Origin: Halomonas elongata DSM 2581
GTDB lineage: Bacteria; Pseudomonadota; Gammaproteobacteria; Pseudomonadales; Halomonadaceae
DNA: 64,000 nt
Reading direction: 5' to 3'
Assembly (NCBI RefSeq): GCF_000196875.2
Contig: NC_014532.2
Location: forward strand, 1,302,001 to 1,366,000
The position numbers were made by a program, and so were the translations under genes. The notes under the pieces were generated by a model. That model saw only the letters and a list, made by a program, of their open reading frames with translations, was not told the DNA's origin and ran no database searches. Shown in pieces: positions 9,080 to 17,365 of the stretch; position 1 is the first letter of the stretch; each line of letters starts with the position of its first letter.

Positions 9080-11344
9080 ATGGGCATTTTCGACCCCAAA
9101 CCGACGTCCCGGCCCCGCACCGAGGTCGTCAACATCAGTCGTCGTCACTTCCTGCAGGGTTCTGCCGGCCTGGCACTGGGCGTCTACCTGTCGCCCTTGC
9201 TGATGCGCGGCGGGCAGGTGCAGGCGGAGGAGGTCGCAGCCAGTGAAGGCGATGACTTTTCCCCCAATGCCTTCGTGCGCATCGGCACCGATGGCGCGGT
9301 GGTCGTGGTCGCCAAGCATCTGGAAATGGGACAAGGCACCTACACCGGCCTCGCCACCCTGGTGGCCGAAGAACTCGACGCCGACTGGCGCGATGTATCC
9401 GTGGAGGGGGCTCCAGCGGATGCCGAGCGCTACAAGAACCTGGCGTTCGGCATGCAGGGCACCGGTGGCAGTACCGCCATTGCCAATTCCTACGAGCAGA
9501 TGCGGCATGCCGGCGCGACGGCCCGGGCCATGCTGGTGGCGGCCGCCGCCGAACGCTGGCAGGTGCCTGCCGAGGAGATCCATGTGCGCGAGGGGCGCTT
9601 GCGCCATGAGTCGTCCGGTAACGAGAGCGGTTTCGGCGAGCTGGTGGAAGCGGCCGCCGAGTTGCCGGTGCCGGAGGACGTGACGCTCAAGGATCCCGAC
9701 GACTTTCGCCTGATCGGCAAGCTCGATACACCACGCCAGGACAGCCCGGCGAAGACCGATGGCAGTGCCATCTTCACCCAGGACATGACCCGTCCCGGCA
9801 TGTTGATCGCGGTGCCGGCGCATCCGCCGACGTTCGGCGCTACCTTGGCCTCGGTCGATGACAGCAAGGCACGCGAGGTTCCCGGCGTGGTCGGGGTGGT
9901 ACGTTTCGCCGGTGGACCACATCGCTTCGAAGGCGTGGCGGTGTTGGCGGACAACACCTGGGCGGCGAGCCAGGGGCGTGATGCATTGTCGCTGGAGTGG
10001 GACGAGAGCGAGGCCTTCACCCAGGGCACGGACGAGATCGTGGCCCACTTTCAGGAACTGGCCGGCCAGGAGGGCAAGGTCGCCGCCCGGCATGGCGATG
10101 CCGCCGCAGCGCTGGAGGAGCCCGCGACTCTGGTCGAGGCGGAATATGTCTTCCCCTATCTGGCCCACGCCGCCATGGAACCGATGAACTGCCTGGTGGA
10201 ACTCGGCGACGACCGCTGTGATATCTGGAACGGCGAACAGTGGCAGACCATGGATCGCCAGGCCGTGGCCGAGCTGCTTGGCATCGCGCCGGAGAATGTC
10301 TCGCTGACCCAGCTATACGCGGGCGGCAGTTTCGGTCGGCGCGCCAACCCGCAGTCCGATTTCGTGCTCGAGGCCGTGTCCATCGCCAAGGCGGCTCGCG
10401 AGGATGGCATCGAGGCGCCGGTGAAGATGGTCTGGATGCGCGAGGACGATACCCGTGGCGGCTATTACCGGCCGCTCAACGTGCATCGCGGGCGGCTGGC
10501 GCTGGACGAGCAGGGCAAGCTCGTGGCCTGGCATCAGCACCTGGTGGGACAGTCGATCATGACGGGGACGCCCATGGAGTCCGTCATGGTCAAGGACGGT
10601 GTGGACGCGACCTCGGTGGAAGGCGCGGCCAACCTGGCCTATGGCGTGCCCAATCTGCAGGTCGAGCTCACCACCCCCAGCGATATCGGCGTACCGGTGC
10701 AGTGGTGGCGTTCGGTGGGACATACGCATACTGCCTTTTCCACCGAGTGTCTGATCGATGAGGCTGCGGTCGCGGCCGAGCAGGACCCGGTGGCCTATCG
10801 CCTGGCATTGCTGAACGACAAGCCGCGCCATCGTGGCGTGTTGAAGCTGGCAGCCGAGCAGGCCGGCTGGGAGAAGCCACTGGACGCGGGTGCCGAGGGT
10901 GAGCAACGGGGGCGCGGCGTGGCCGTGCACGAATCCTTCTCGTCCTTCGTGGCCCAGGTGGCGGAGGTAACCGTCAAGTCGGATGGCAGCTATTCGGTCG
11001 ACCGGGTGGTGTGCGCGGTGGACTGCGGCGTGGCCGTGAATCCGGACGTGATCAAGGCGCAGATGGAAGGCGGCATCGGTTTTGGTCTTGCCGCGGCCAT
11101 CTCCGGCGAGATCAGTCTCGACCAGGGGGTGGTGCAGCAGACCAACTTCCACAACTATCAGGTCCTGCGGATGAATCAGATGCCCGAGGTCGAGGTACAC
11201 ATCGTGTCGTCCAGTGAACCGCCCACCGGGGTGGGCGAGCCAGGGGTGCCACCTATCGCGCCGGCGGTGGCCAATGCCCTGTACGCGGCGATCGGGCAAC
11301 GCCTGCGTCGCCTGCCCCTGGGGACTTCCTTGACGTTGAGTTGA
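9080..11344 (+). CDS. Tat-exported molybdopterin-binding subunit (IorB-like)
   Basis: A 754-residue large subunit of the xanthine dehydrogenase/aldehyde oxidase superfamily. The twin-arginine signal [15 protein letters not shown] lies at about residues 20-34, so the enzyme should be exported folded with its cofactor. Motifs of the molybdopterin domains include [30 protein letters not shown] and, near the end, [18 protein letters not shown] containing the conserved active-site Glu. ATG 9080 is preferred to 9065 because GAGGAG precedes it. The (2Fe-2S) subunit is just upstream. Substrate (N-heterocycle or aldehyde) and the electron acceptor, possibly a cytochrome encoded elsewhere, are unknown. 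Confidence 0.88.
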   Translation: MGIFDPKPTSRPRTEVVNISRRHFLQGSAGLALGVYLSPLLMRGGQVQAEEVAASEGDDFSPNAFVRIGTDGAVVVVAKHLEMGQGTYTGLATLVAEELDADWRDVSVEGAPADAERYKNLAFGMQGTGGSTAIANSYEQMRHAGATARAMLVAAAAERWQVPAEEIHVREGRLRHESSGNESGFGELVEAAAELPVPEDVTLKDPDDFRLIGKLDTPRQDSPAKTDGSAIFTQDMTRPGMLIAVPAHPPTFGATLASVDDSKAREVPGVVGVVRFAGGPHRFEGVAVLADNTWAASQGRDALSLEWDESEAFTQGTDEIVAHFQELAGQEGKVAARHGDAAAALEEPATLVEAEYVFPYLAHAAMEPMNCLVELGDDRCDIWNGEQWQTMDRQAVAELLGIAPENVSLTQLYAGGSFGRRANPQSDFVLEAVSIAKAAREDGIEAPVKMVWMREDDTRGGYYRPLNVHRGRLALDEQGKLVAWHQHLVGQSIMTGTPMESVMVKDGVDATSVEGAANLAYGVPNLQVELTTPSDIGVPVQWWRSVGHTHTAFSTECLIDEAAVAAEQDPVAYRLALLNDKPRHRGVLKLAAEQAGWEKPLDAGAEGEQRGRGVAVHESFSSFVAQVAEVTVKSDGSYSVDRVVCAVDCGVAVNPDVIKAQMEGGIGFGLAAAISGEISLDQGVVQQTNFHNYQVLRMNQMPEVEVHIVSSSEPPTGVGEPGVPPIAPAVANALYAAIGQRLRRLPLGTSLTLS

Positions 11345-11397
11345 CGGTCCCGGCCTCGCCCGGGGGATACCGAGCGAGGCCGGACGCGACGAGTCAC

Positions 11398-12192
11398 TCA
11401 GGCAATGCTGTCTACCACGCCGCCATCCACTCGCAGGGCGGCGCCGCTGGTGGCCGATGCCTGGGGCGAGGCGGCGTAGACTACCATGTTGGCGACTTCC
11501 TCGACGCTGGCGGCGCGCTGGATGATCGAACTGGGGCGTTGGGCCATCACGAAGTCCCGCGCGGTATCCTCCATCGACTTGCCGCTCTGTCTCTGTTGCT
11601 CGGCGAGCATTTCCTGGACGCCCTCGGAGAGGGTCGGCCCCGGCAGTACCGCGTTGACCGTGACGCCGGTGCCGGCCAGACGCTTGGCCAGTCCCCGCGA
11701 CAGCGACAGATAGGCGGTCTTGGTCATACCATAGTGAATCATGTCGTCGGGGATGTTCAGCGCCGACTCCGACGACAGGAACAGGATGCGTCCCCAGCCG
11801 CGCTCGACCATGCCTCCGGCATAGGCCCGCGACAGGCGCACCCCGGACATCACGTTGACGTCGAAGAAGCGTTGCCATTCGTCGTCCGGCGTGTCGAAGA
11901 AGTCCTGAGGGCCGAAGATGCCGACGTTGTTGACCAGGATGTCGGTGTCGGGCTCGGCGGTGAGCATGGCATCACAACCCTCGGCGCTGCCGAGGTCGGC
12001 GGACACGCCGCGGGCATCGGCGTTCGGCACTTGCTGGCGCAGGCGTTCGAGGGCGTCGTCCACGGCAGCCTGCTTGCGCCCGTTCAACACCACGCTGGCC
12101 CCGCTGTCGGCCAGGCCCTTGGCAATGGCGAAGCCGATACCTCCGGTGGAGCCGGTGACGATAGCGGTCTTGCCGGTCAGATCGATCTGCAT
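11398..12192 (-). CDS. SDR family NAD(P)-dependent oxidoreductase
   Basis: A 264-residue short-chain dehydrogenase: TGSTGGIG cofactor loop near residue 13, the NNVGIFG strand, the catalytic Ser in LFLSSESAL, and YGMTK as the Tyr-Lys pair. The C-terminal ASPQASATSGAALRVDGG is the usual SDR end. The start is the ATG at 12192, preceded by AAGGAG. It is convergent with the molybdenum hydroxylase genes and no pathway partner is adjacent, so only the oxidoreductase class is supported. Confidence 0.85.
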   Translation of the reverse strand: MQIDLTGKTAIVTGSTGGIGFAIAKGLADSGASVVLNGRKQAAVDDALERLRQQVPNADARGVSADLGSAEGCDAMLTAEPDTDILVNNVGIFGPQDFFDTPDDEWQRFFDVNVMSGVRLSRAYAGGMVERGWGRILFLSSESALNIPDDMIHYGMTKTAYLSLSRGLAKRLAGTGVTVNAVLPGPTLSEGVQEMLAEQQRQSGKSMEDTARDFVMAQRPSSIIQRAASVEEVANMVVYAASPQASATSGAALRVDGGVVDSIA

Positions 12193-12352
12193 CGAAATCT
12201 CCTTGTATCCAGTCGAGTGAGATAAATAGCACTCTAACAACTTGGTTGCCCTGTCGCGACCGGGCTAGAGAACGCCAGGGCGAGGTGGCTCGTGGGATGC
12301 CTGCGAAGCTGTCATGCTTGGATCTTCACGTGATTCAAGGAGGAAACACGTC

Positions 12353-12898
12353 ATGCCGCCACGACGCCGTGATGTTACCCGAGAGATCGCCATTGAGCCG
12401 CTGGCTCATCACCATGCCGAGTCGTTATTCGATGCCGTCGATACCAGCCGGTCCACGCTGCGCGCATGGCTGCCCTGGGTGGATGCTACTCGGGCGGTCG
12501 ACGATAGCCGTGCGTTCATCGACTCTGCCATGCAGGAGTGGCAGGCCGGTACCGCCATGCATTTCGCCATTCTGTGGCGCGGCGAGCTGGCTGGCGCCTG
12601 CGGATTCAACCGAATCGTGGCGAGCCGGCGCATGGCCGCCTTGGGGTATTGGTTGAGTCATGACGTTACCGGCCACGGCATCATCACGGCCTGCGTGCGC
12701 GAGCTGCTGACTCTGGGATTCGATGAACTGGGCCTGCACCGTGTCGAGTTGCACTGCGGCGAGCACAACCTGCGCAGCCGTGCCGTGGCCGAGCGCCTGG
12801 GCTTCACCGAGGAAGGGCGTCTGCGGGAGTGTGAATGGATCAACGAAGAACCCGTGACGCACGTGGTGTACGGCATATTGGCGCATGAAGCGAGGTGA
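12353..12898 (+). CDS. GNAT acetyltransferase, RimJ/RimL type
   Basis: A 181-residue N-acetyltransferase resembling RimL/RimJ ribosomal-protein acetyltransferases: the early EPLAHHHAESLFDAVD segment, GYWLSHDVTGHGIITACVREL as the acetyl-CoA region, and HRVELHCGEHNLRSRAVAERLGF near the end. ATG 12353 follows AAGGAGGAAAC and is clearly the start. It sits 4 bases before a second, unrelated GNAT gene, so the two are likely co-transcribed. The acceptor substrate is not defined. Confidence 0.85.
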   Translation: MPPRRRDVTREIAIEPLAHHHAESLFDAVDTSRSTLRAWLPWVDATRAVDDSRAFIDSAMQEWQAGTAMHFAILWRGELAGACGFNRIVASRRMAALGYWLSHDVTGHGIITACVRELLTLGFDELGLHRVELHCGEHNLRSRAVAERLGFTEEGRLRECEWINEEPVTHVVYGILAHEAR

Positions 12899-12902
12899 TG
12901 CT

Positions 12903-13457
12903 GTGATCGAGAGAGTTCCCGTCACCGTGCGGTGGGCGAGTCTGGATGATGCTGCCGGAATCGCTCGCGTGCATGTCCGGGCATGGCGGGTAGCCTATCG
13001 CGATATTCTGTTGTGGGATTATCTGGAAAGTCTTTCCGTCACGCAGCAAAAGCGCCTGTGGCAGGACAGGTTGATGCATGGCGAGACTCGAGTGGTGGTG
13101 GCCGAGGGCGACGGGCGAGTGGTCGGCTTCTGCGCCTGGGGGCCTTGTCGCGATACCGATACCGTCCCGCATCAGATCGAGATATATACCCTCTACCTGG
13201 ATCCGGCCTATTGGTCCTGCGGGGTCGGTCGGCATCTGTGGCAACATGCCTTGACGGAGATACGTCAGGATTCGCCTTCTCATATCAGCCTCTGGGTGCT
13301 GACTGCCAATGAACGGGCGTTGCGTTTTTATCGGGCGGCTGGCTTCGCGTGTGACCCAGGTTCGCAGACCTCCTTCGAGCTGGGAGGCGTGACGTTGGGG
13401 GAGGTGCGCCTGGTTGGTACTCCCGAAGAGTTGTGGCGCGGGTCATTTCCGGCATGA
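12903..13457 (+). CDS. GNAT family N-acetyltransferase
   Basis: A 184-residue GNAT protein with IARVHVRAWRVAYRDIL at the start, the YLDPAYWSCGVGRHLWQHAL acetyl-CoA loop, and NERALRFYRAAGF near the C-terminus. The GTG at 12903 follows GAGGTGA and is preferred; an in-frame ATG at 12885 would overlap the previous gene by 14 bases. A pairing with the preceding RimL-like gene suggests co-expression. Substrate unknown. Confidence 0.8.
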   Translation: MIERVPVTVRWASLDDAAGIARVHVRAWRVAYRDILLWDYLESLSVTQQKRLWQDRLMHGETRVVVAEGDGRVVGFCAWGPCRDTDTVPHQIEIYTLYLDPAYWSCGVGRHLWQHALTEIRQDSPSHISLWVLTANERALRFYRAAGFACDPGSQTSFELGGVTLGEVRLVGTPEELWRGSFPA

Positions 13458-13503
13458 TCGAAAGAACGAAGATGTCGACACGAAGGAAAGGCATGAGGAA
13501 GCC

Positions 13504-13980
13504 ATGGAAAAACTGCTGATCAGTGCGTGTCTGCTGGGTCAGCCGGTTCGTTACGACGGTCGGGCCAAGACGCAGCAGAGCGACATCCTGGCACGCTGGC
13601 GCAAGGAGGGGCGACTGGTCACGGTATGCCCCGAGGTGCAGGCCGGGCTTGCCACGCCCCGCGCGCCGGCGGAGATCGAAGGAGGCGGAGGCGCCGAGGT
13701 ACTGGCCAGGGAAGCGCGCGTCATGACACGTGACGGCGAGGATGTCTCCGTGGCCTTCCGGTATGGCGCCGATCTGGCGCTGGCACTGTGTCGCCGCCAT
13801 CGAATCCGCTTTGCCATTCTCACCGAGGGTAGCCCTTCCTGCGGTAGCCAGCGCATTTACGATGGTTGCTTCGATGGTCATACGGTGGCAGGGATGGGAG
13901 TGACCACGGCCTTGCTGACGCAACATGGTATCCGGGTCTTCAATCAGGAGGAAATTGCACGGGTGGCGGCGTTGTTGTAG
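13504..13980 (+). CDS. DUF523 family protein
   Basis: A 158-residue protein starting MEKLLISACLLGQPVRYDG, the hallmark of DUF523, followed by VTVCPEVQAGL, RHRIRFAILTEGSPSCGSQRIYDG and GVTTALLTQHGIRVF. Conserved cysteines in SACLLG, VCPE and SPSCGS suggest metal or cluster binding, which is not proven. The ATG at 13504 is chosen because the motif begins there; the frame itself opens at 13414. No functional context nearby apart from the GNAT genes upstream. Confidence 0.85.
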   Translation: MEKLLISACLLGQPVRYDGRAKTQQSDILARWRKEGRLVTVCPEVQAGLATPRAPAEIEGGGGAEVLAREARVMTRDGEDVSVAFRYGADLALALCRRHRIRFAILTEGSPSCGSQRIYDGCFDGHTVAGMGVTTALLTQHGIRVFNQEEIARVAALL

Positions 13981-14714
13981 TTGAGATGGGGGCGGCTTCA
14001 AGCGCTTCTCGTTTTCCATACCCATACGTTAAGCAACTTCATTCACTGGATGTCGAAAATCCCGGTACTACCTGTCGAATGAACGTTTCTGGATTCGTCG
14101 TTACTTTCCCTTCTGCGGTCAACCTGGCAGCCTAGCCCTATACTCATCATCGTTGACTATTCAGCCCTGGCGGTATAATTGTTCGGCCATTCCATGGCTT
14201 ATGGCGAGTGATGGCGTAAGATAGAATGAGTGACGGTTACAAGAATCACGCAGCTAAAGTAGTTAACAAAAGTTCATAAATTTTCTTCGAAAAGCAGAAG
14301 ACTCCCCTCTAAGCGTTCGGATATAATCTACAACAGATGGTGCACTATGATAGTGCGTTATCATGCCTCGCTAGGATTATCATCCAACAATTACAGTGTC
14401 TCCTCGATGCATGGCGACATAGAGCTTCGCTGAGCACTCGCGTCTGAACAATTAAAGCATTCAGCATGACTCGGTGATTGCCCCGCTATCATTGCGGCGG
14501 CCGTGATTTGTCTTATCGACTTTTCCGACTGCCAAACTGGGTTCAAGGGACATTGGGCTCGTGGACGTTGTCTTGACACCGTTCAGCCGCACCTGATTGC
14601 CGAGAGAAATAGTGAAAATCGAGCAGTGGACAATAGACAGGTAGCCTGGAGCGGCAAGGTTGTCGAACCAGGGTGCTCGAACGTGATACGAATGATTATG
14701 TTGGGAGAATATAA
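13981..14714. other. AT-rich intergenic region before the pilus operon
   Basis: These 734 bases contain no convincing gene. Composition shifts from high GC to visibly AT-rich, matching the operon that follows. A 15-bp palindrome is at 14342-14356. A TTGACA at 14573-14578 could be a -35 element, but no good -10 follows at the right spacing. The region probably holds the distal regulation of the pilus operon. Confidence 0.6.
14342..14356. promoter_or_regulatory. 15-bp palindrome upstream of pilus operon
   Basis: GCACTAT and ATAGTGC are exact inverted repeats around a single G. It lies about 360 bases before the first pilin gene in a non-coding stretch, so it may be an operator; no regulator is identified. 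Confidence 0.35.
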
Positions 14715-15281
14715 ATGAAAATGAATCAGTATGTCTTGTGTGGCATCGTGAGTGCTGTGGCAGGTTTCTCTACCCTGGCAAACGCCCAAACAGCCCCGAC
14801 CGTTCCGACCGGTGAATCCACCGGCGAAATCCAGGTCAAGGCGACTGTGCTGGAAGGCTGTGCCATCAATGCAACCAGCAATGCAGGCGATGCCTGGGGT
14901 GTTCTGGACTTTGGCCAGACCAGCGGGCTGTGGAATAACCCGATCAATGCCAAGGTTTCCAATAACCAGAATGGTGGGGACCTTGCTGTCACCTGCTCTG
15001 GAGGGGTTGAATCCTTCACCTTTTCCATTGACGGCGGCCTGAATGCTTCGGGAACGGCCCGCCAAATTGCAAATTCGGATGCCAGTAAGACATTGCCTTA
15101 TAATGTCTATCAGGATGCCGCACATAGCCAGGAATATGGAATTGGTGATCCTGTAACATTTGCAGTCTCCGATGGACAGTCTGTCGACGTTCCCATCTTT
15201 GGAGTCCTCGAAGCCAATACGGGGACTGCGGCAACGGCAGGTGCCTACACTGATACACTGCGTGCGACACTGGAATTCTGA
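14715..15281 (+). CDS. csuA/B: Csu-type major pilin subunit (spore coat U domain)
   Basis: A 188-residue secreted protein with a signal peptide ending NANA before the mature Gln. The mature part has the spore coat U (SCPU) pilin pattern: an early Cys in LEGCAIN, a LDFGQTSG strand, a second Cys in AVTCSG, and the terminal AYTDTLRATLEF strand that would donate to the chaperone groove or the next subunit. As the first gene of a pilin-pilin-pilin-chaperone-usher-adhesin order it corresponds to CsuA/B, the shaft subunit of archaic chaperone-usher pili in Acinetobacter. Composition is AT-richer than the flanks. Confidence 0.85.
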   Translation: MKMNQYVLCGIVSAVAGFSTLANAQTAPTVPTGESTGEIQVKATVLEGCAINATSNAGDAWGVLDFGQTSGLWNNPINAKVSNNQNGGDLAVTCSGGVESFTFSIDGGLNASGTARQIANSDASKTLPYNVYQDAAHSQEYGIGDPVTFAVSDGQSVDVPIFGVLEANTGTAATAGAYTDTLRATLEF

Positions 15282-15329
15282 GTGTAATGCATGAGGTATA
15301 AATCATTCGGATGCTTTTCTGGGTGAAGT

Positions 15330-15359
15330 AACCTTCTCAGGGGCATCCCTGAGAAGGTT
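15330..15359 (+). promoter_or_regulatory. 12-bp hairpin covering the ribosome binding site of the second pilin
   Basis: AACCTTCTCAGG and CCTGAGAAGGTT pair perfectly around GGCATC. The 3' arm contains AGAAGG (15352-15357), eight bases before the ATG at 15366, so the stem would hide the Shine-Dalgarno sequence. No T-run follows, so it is not a classic terminator. It may set the ratio of major to minor pilin or protect the upstream mRNA 3' end. Confidence 0.7.
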
Positions 15360-15365
15360 TGCTAT

Positions 15366-15914
15366 ATGAAGAGGCTTTCTACCCTGTGCCTTTCTGGTGC
15401 GTTATGTTTGCAGTCCACCCTAGGGCTGGCACAGAACGCAAATGAAGCTATTCTCAATGTCCTGGTGACCATGGAGTTAACTCCTGCTTGTGAGTTTTCA
15501 TCAGGGAGTACCTCGACTGCAGGCAATATCCAGCTTGGAACCATGGATTTTGGGGCCATTATTGCTCAGGACGGTGAGGTTACAGCCCAACTTTCTGGAA
15601 GTAGTGGCTATGGTATCAGGGCAATATGTGCCCCTGGCGTCAGTGCGAAAGTCAACCTTCAGAGCTCCCGGAATGCTGTGCCATCCAATCTGGGTACAAC
15701 TAGGGCCATGGTCGATGGCGCGGGTCATAGTATAGGGTATAATGTTTATAGTGATGTGGCCATGTCAAATCCACTGCAAGATGGTGACGTTATCGCCAGC
15801 ATGGTGGGTGATGGAACGGAAAAAACTGTTCCTCTATATGGTAAAGCTTTCATGAGTCGCAATGAAGTGGCTGGTGAGTATACAGATATCCTATATATAA
15901 CGATCGAGATGTGA
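15366..15914 (+). CDS. csuA: Csu-type pilin subunit, CsuA-like
   Basis: A 182-residue SCPU-domain protein with a signal peptide (MKRLSTLCLSGALCLQSTLGLAQ). The mature part shows Cys in TPACEF, the LGTMDFGAI strand, Cys in AICAPG, and a final EYTDILYITIEM donor-type strand. By position it corresponds to CsuA, a minor pilin or adaptor. Its ribosome binding site lies in the 3' arm of a hairpin, so its translation may be limited relative to the first pilin. The next gene begins 18 bases after its stop, or overlaps it by four bases if the alternative GTG start there is used. Confidence 0.82.
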   Translation: MKRLSTLCLSGALCLQSTLGLAQNANEAILNVLVTMELTPACEFSSGSTSTAGNIQLGTMDFGAIIAQDGEVTAQLSGSSGYGIRAICAPGVSAKVNLQSSRNAVPSNLGTTRAMVDGAGHSIGYNVYSDVAMSNPLQDGDVIASMVGDGTEKTVPLYGKAFMSRNEVAGEYTDILYITIEM

Positions 15915-15931
15915 TCAATCAGGATCTCAAT

Positions 15932-16465
15932 ATGGCTCCTAGTGTCAAGGTTGGATACAAGCTGTTTATGATGGGGGTTGGTCTTCTGCTGAATTCTTCC
16001 TCCTATGGGGCCACCATGCCGACTCAAACCTTTCAGGTCACAGCAGCCATCATCGCAGGGTGTGAGGTTAGCGTGGGGAGTGAGAGTGGCAACTATGGCA
16101 CTATAGATTTTGGTTCGGCTTCTACCTTGGCAACTGGAGACTATACAGCCCAGTTGGTAAGGAATCAGAGCGTTTTCTTTTATTGTACTAATGGGGTGAC
16201 ACTAAGCGCTAGTTTTGATGGAGGAGGTAACTACTCTAATGGAACACGCAATATGCTTTCCCAGGATGGAAGCAATAGTCTCATTCCATATACTTTGTAT
16301 AGTGATGCCAGTATGACCACTCCAATCACTGTTAATGGGCAGGTGATGGTTGAGTCAGATGGGCAGAATCAAATCACAATTCCCGTTTATGGGAAGGCTC
16401 ACTTGTCAGGGAACCATCCAGCAGGACGCTACAGTGACACATTAACATTAACCGTAACGTGGTGA
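15932..16465 (+). CDS. csuB: Csu-type pilin subunit, CsuB-like
   Basis: A 177-residue SCPU-domain pilin with an N-terminal signal (YKLFMMGVGLLLNSSSYGA), Cys in IAGCEVS, the TIDFGSAS strand, Cys in FYCTNG, and the terminal RYSDTLTLTVTW strand. ATG 15932 is preferred because AGGA lies just before it and the signal peptide then has normal length. A GTG at 15911 in the same frame would overlap the previous stop and is possible. By position it matches CsuB of archaic pili. The chaperone gene follows three bases later. Confidence 0.8.
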   Translation: MAPSVKVGYKLFMMGVGLLLNSSSYGATMPTQTFQVTAAIIAGCEVSVGSESGNYGTIDFGSASTLATGDYTAQLVRNQSVFFYCTNGVTLSASFDGGGNYSNGTRNMLSQDGSNSLIPYTLYSDASMTTPITVNGQVMVESDGQNQITIPVYGKAHLSGNHPAGRYSDTLTLTVTW

Positions 16466-16468
16466 ATA

Positions 16469-17221
16469 ATGATGAGAAACAGAATCGCTGGGCTAAAAAA
16501 CTGTTTGTTGGCTGCTGCAATGATGCTGATGACAGCCAGTGCATGGGGTGCCGCTTCTGTGCAAATATGGCCAATAAACCCGGTGCTGAAAGCTGATGAG
16601 AATGCAACGGCTCTATGGTTGGAAAACAGAGGGGCACAAGAGGTGACCCTGCAAGTCAGGGTGTTCGCTTGGGGACAAGAGTCTGGAGATATCTACTCCA
16701 CCCAGAATGAAATCATGGCTAGCCCTCCTGTCTTTACGGTTCCCGTGGGAGAGAAGCAACTTATCCGTTTGACAAAAACTGGAAATGTACAAGCGGGTAT
16801 GGAGAATGCTTACCGTGTCATCGTGGACGAGGTGCCGGTAAAAGATAAGGTTTCCAGTGATCAAGGGTCCGCCTTGAAGTTTCAGATGCGTTATTCTGTG
16901 CCGCTTTTTGTATATGGCACAGGGAAAGAACCCTTGGAGAAAAAGGGCAGTGATGCTCAAAGCCTGCAGGAAGGGCAAAGTCTTAGCTGGCGCATCGTCG
17001 ATAATATGCTGGAGATCAGCAATGCTTCGGATCATCACGTAAGGTTGACGGGAGCAAGTGTTGTAAACAACGGGAAAGAGTTTTCTCTCGAAAACGGCCT
17101 TCTGGGCTACGTTTTGGGGAATTCCTCCAATCGTTGGCCTTTACCTGCTGGTCTCAATGGCCAGTCGATATTGAAGGGGCAGGTGAATGGTGGTGAAGCG
17201 ATAGTTATCAAAAAATATTGA
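16469..17221 (+). CDS. csuC: periplasmic pilus chaperone (archaic chaperone-usher)
   Basis: A 250-residue PapD-like chaperone with a signal peptide ending SAWG-A. Typical features are the start of strand A1 (VQIWPINPVLKADENATALWLENRG), VRVFAWGQESGD, the ASPPVFTVPVGEKQLIRL basic/hydrophobic segment near the subunit-binding cleft, and AYRVIVDEVP followed by the G1 strand. It holds pilin subunits in the periplasm by donor-strand complementation and delivers them to the usher. It begins three bases after the CsuB-like gene and precedes the usher by 144 bases. Confidence 0.88.
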   Translation: MMRNRIAGLKNCLLAAAMMLMTASAWGAASVQIWPINPVLKADENATALWLENRGAQEVTLQVRVFAWGQESGDIYSTQNEIMASPPVFTVPVGEKQLIRLTKTGNVQAGMENAYRVIVDEVPVKDKVSSDQGSALKFQMRYSVPLFVYGTGKEPLEKKGSDAQSLQEGQSLSWRIVDNMLEISNASDHHVRLTGASVVNNGKEFSLENGLLGYVLGNSSNRWPLPAGLNGQSILKGQVNGGEAIVIKKY

Positions 17222-17365
17222 TGGATGTAAGACATGCCTTGTAGCCGTATCTCTGGATGATTTATGTGGTGAAGCTAGGGTGCTGCATAGGGTGTGGTTG
17301 TATCCATCATTAAAAAACGATAAGCAGGTTGTTTACGTAGTGAATTTCTAAGGGGGAGGGCACGA

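Noticed and set aside
14573-14600. TTGACA as promoter of the pilus operon
   Set aside because: No acceptable -10 sequence at 16 to 18 bases downstream.
14503-14718. 71-codon frame in the pilus leader
   Set aside because: No ribosome binding site, no domain, and it runs into the first pilin start in another frame.
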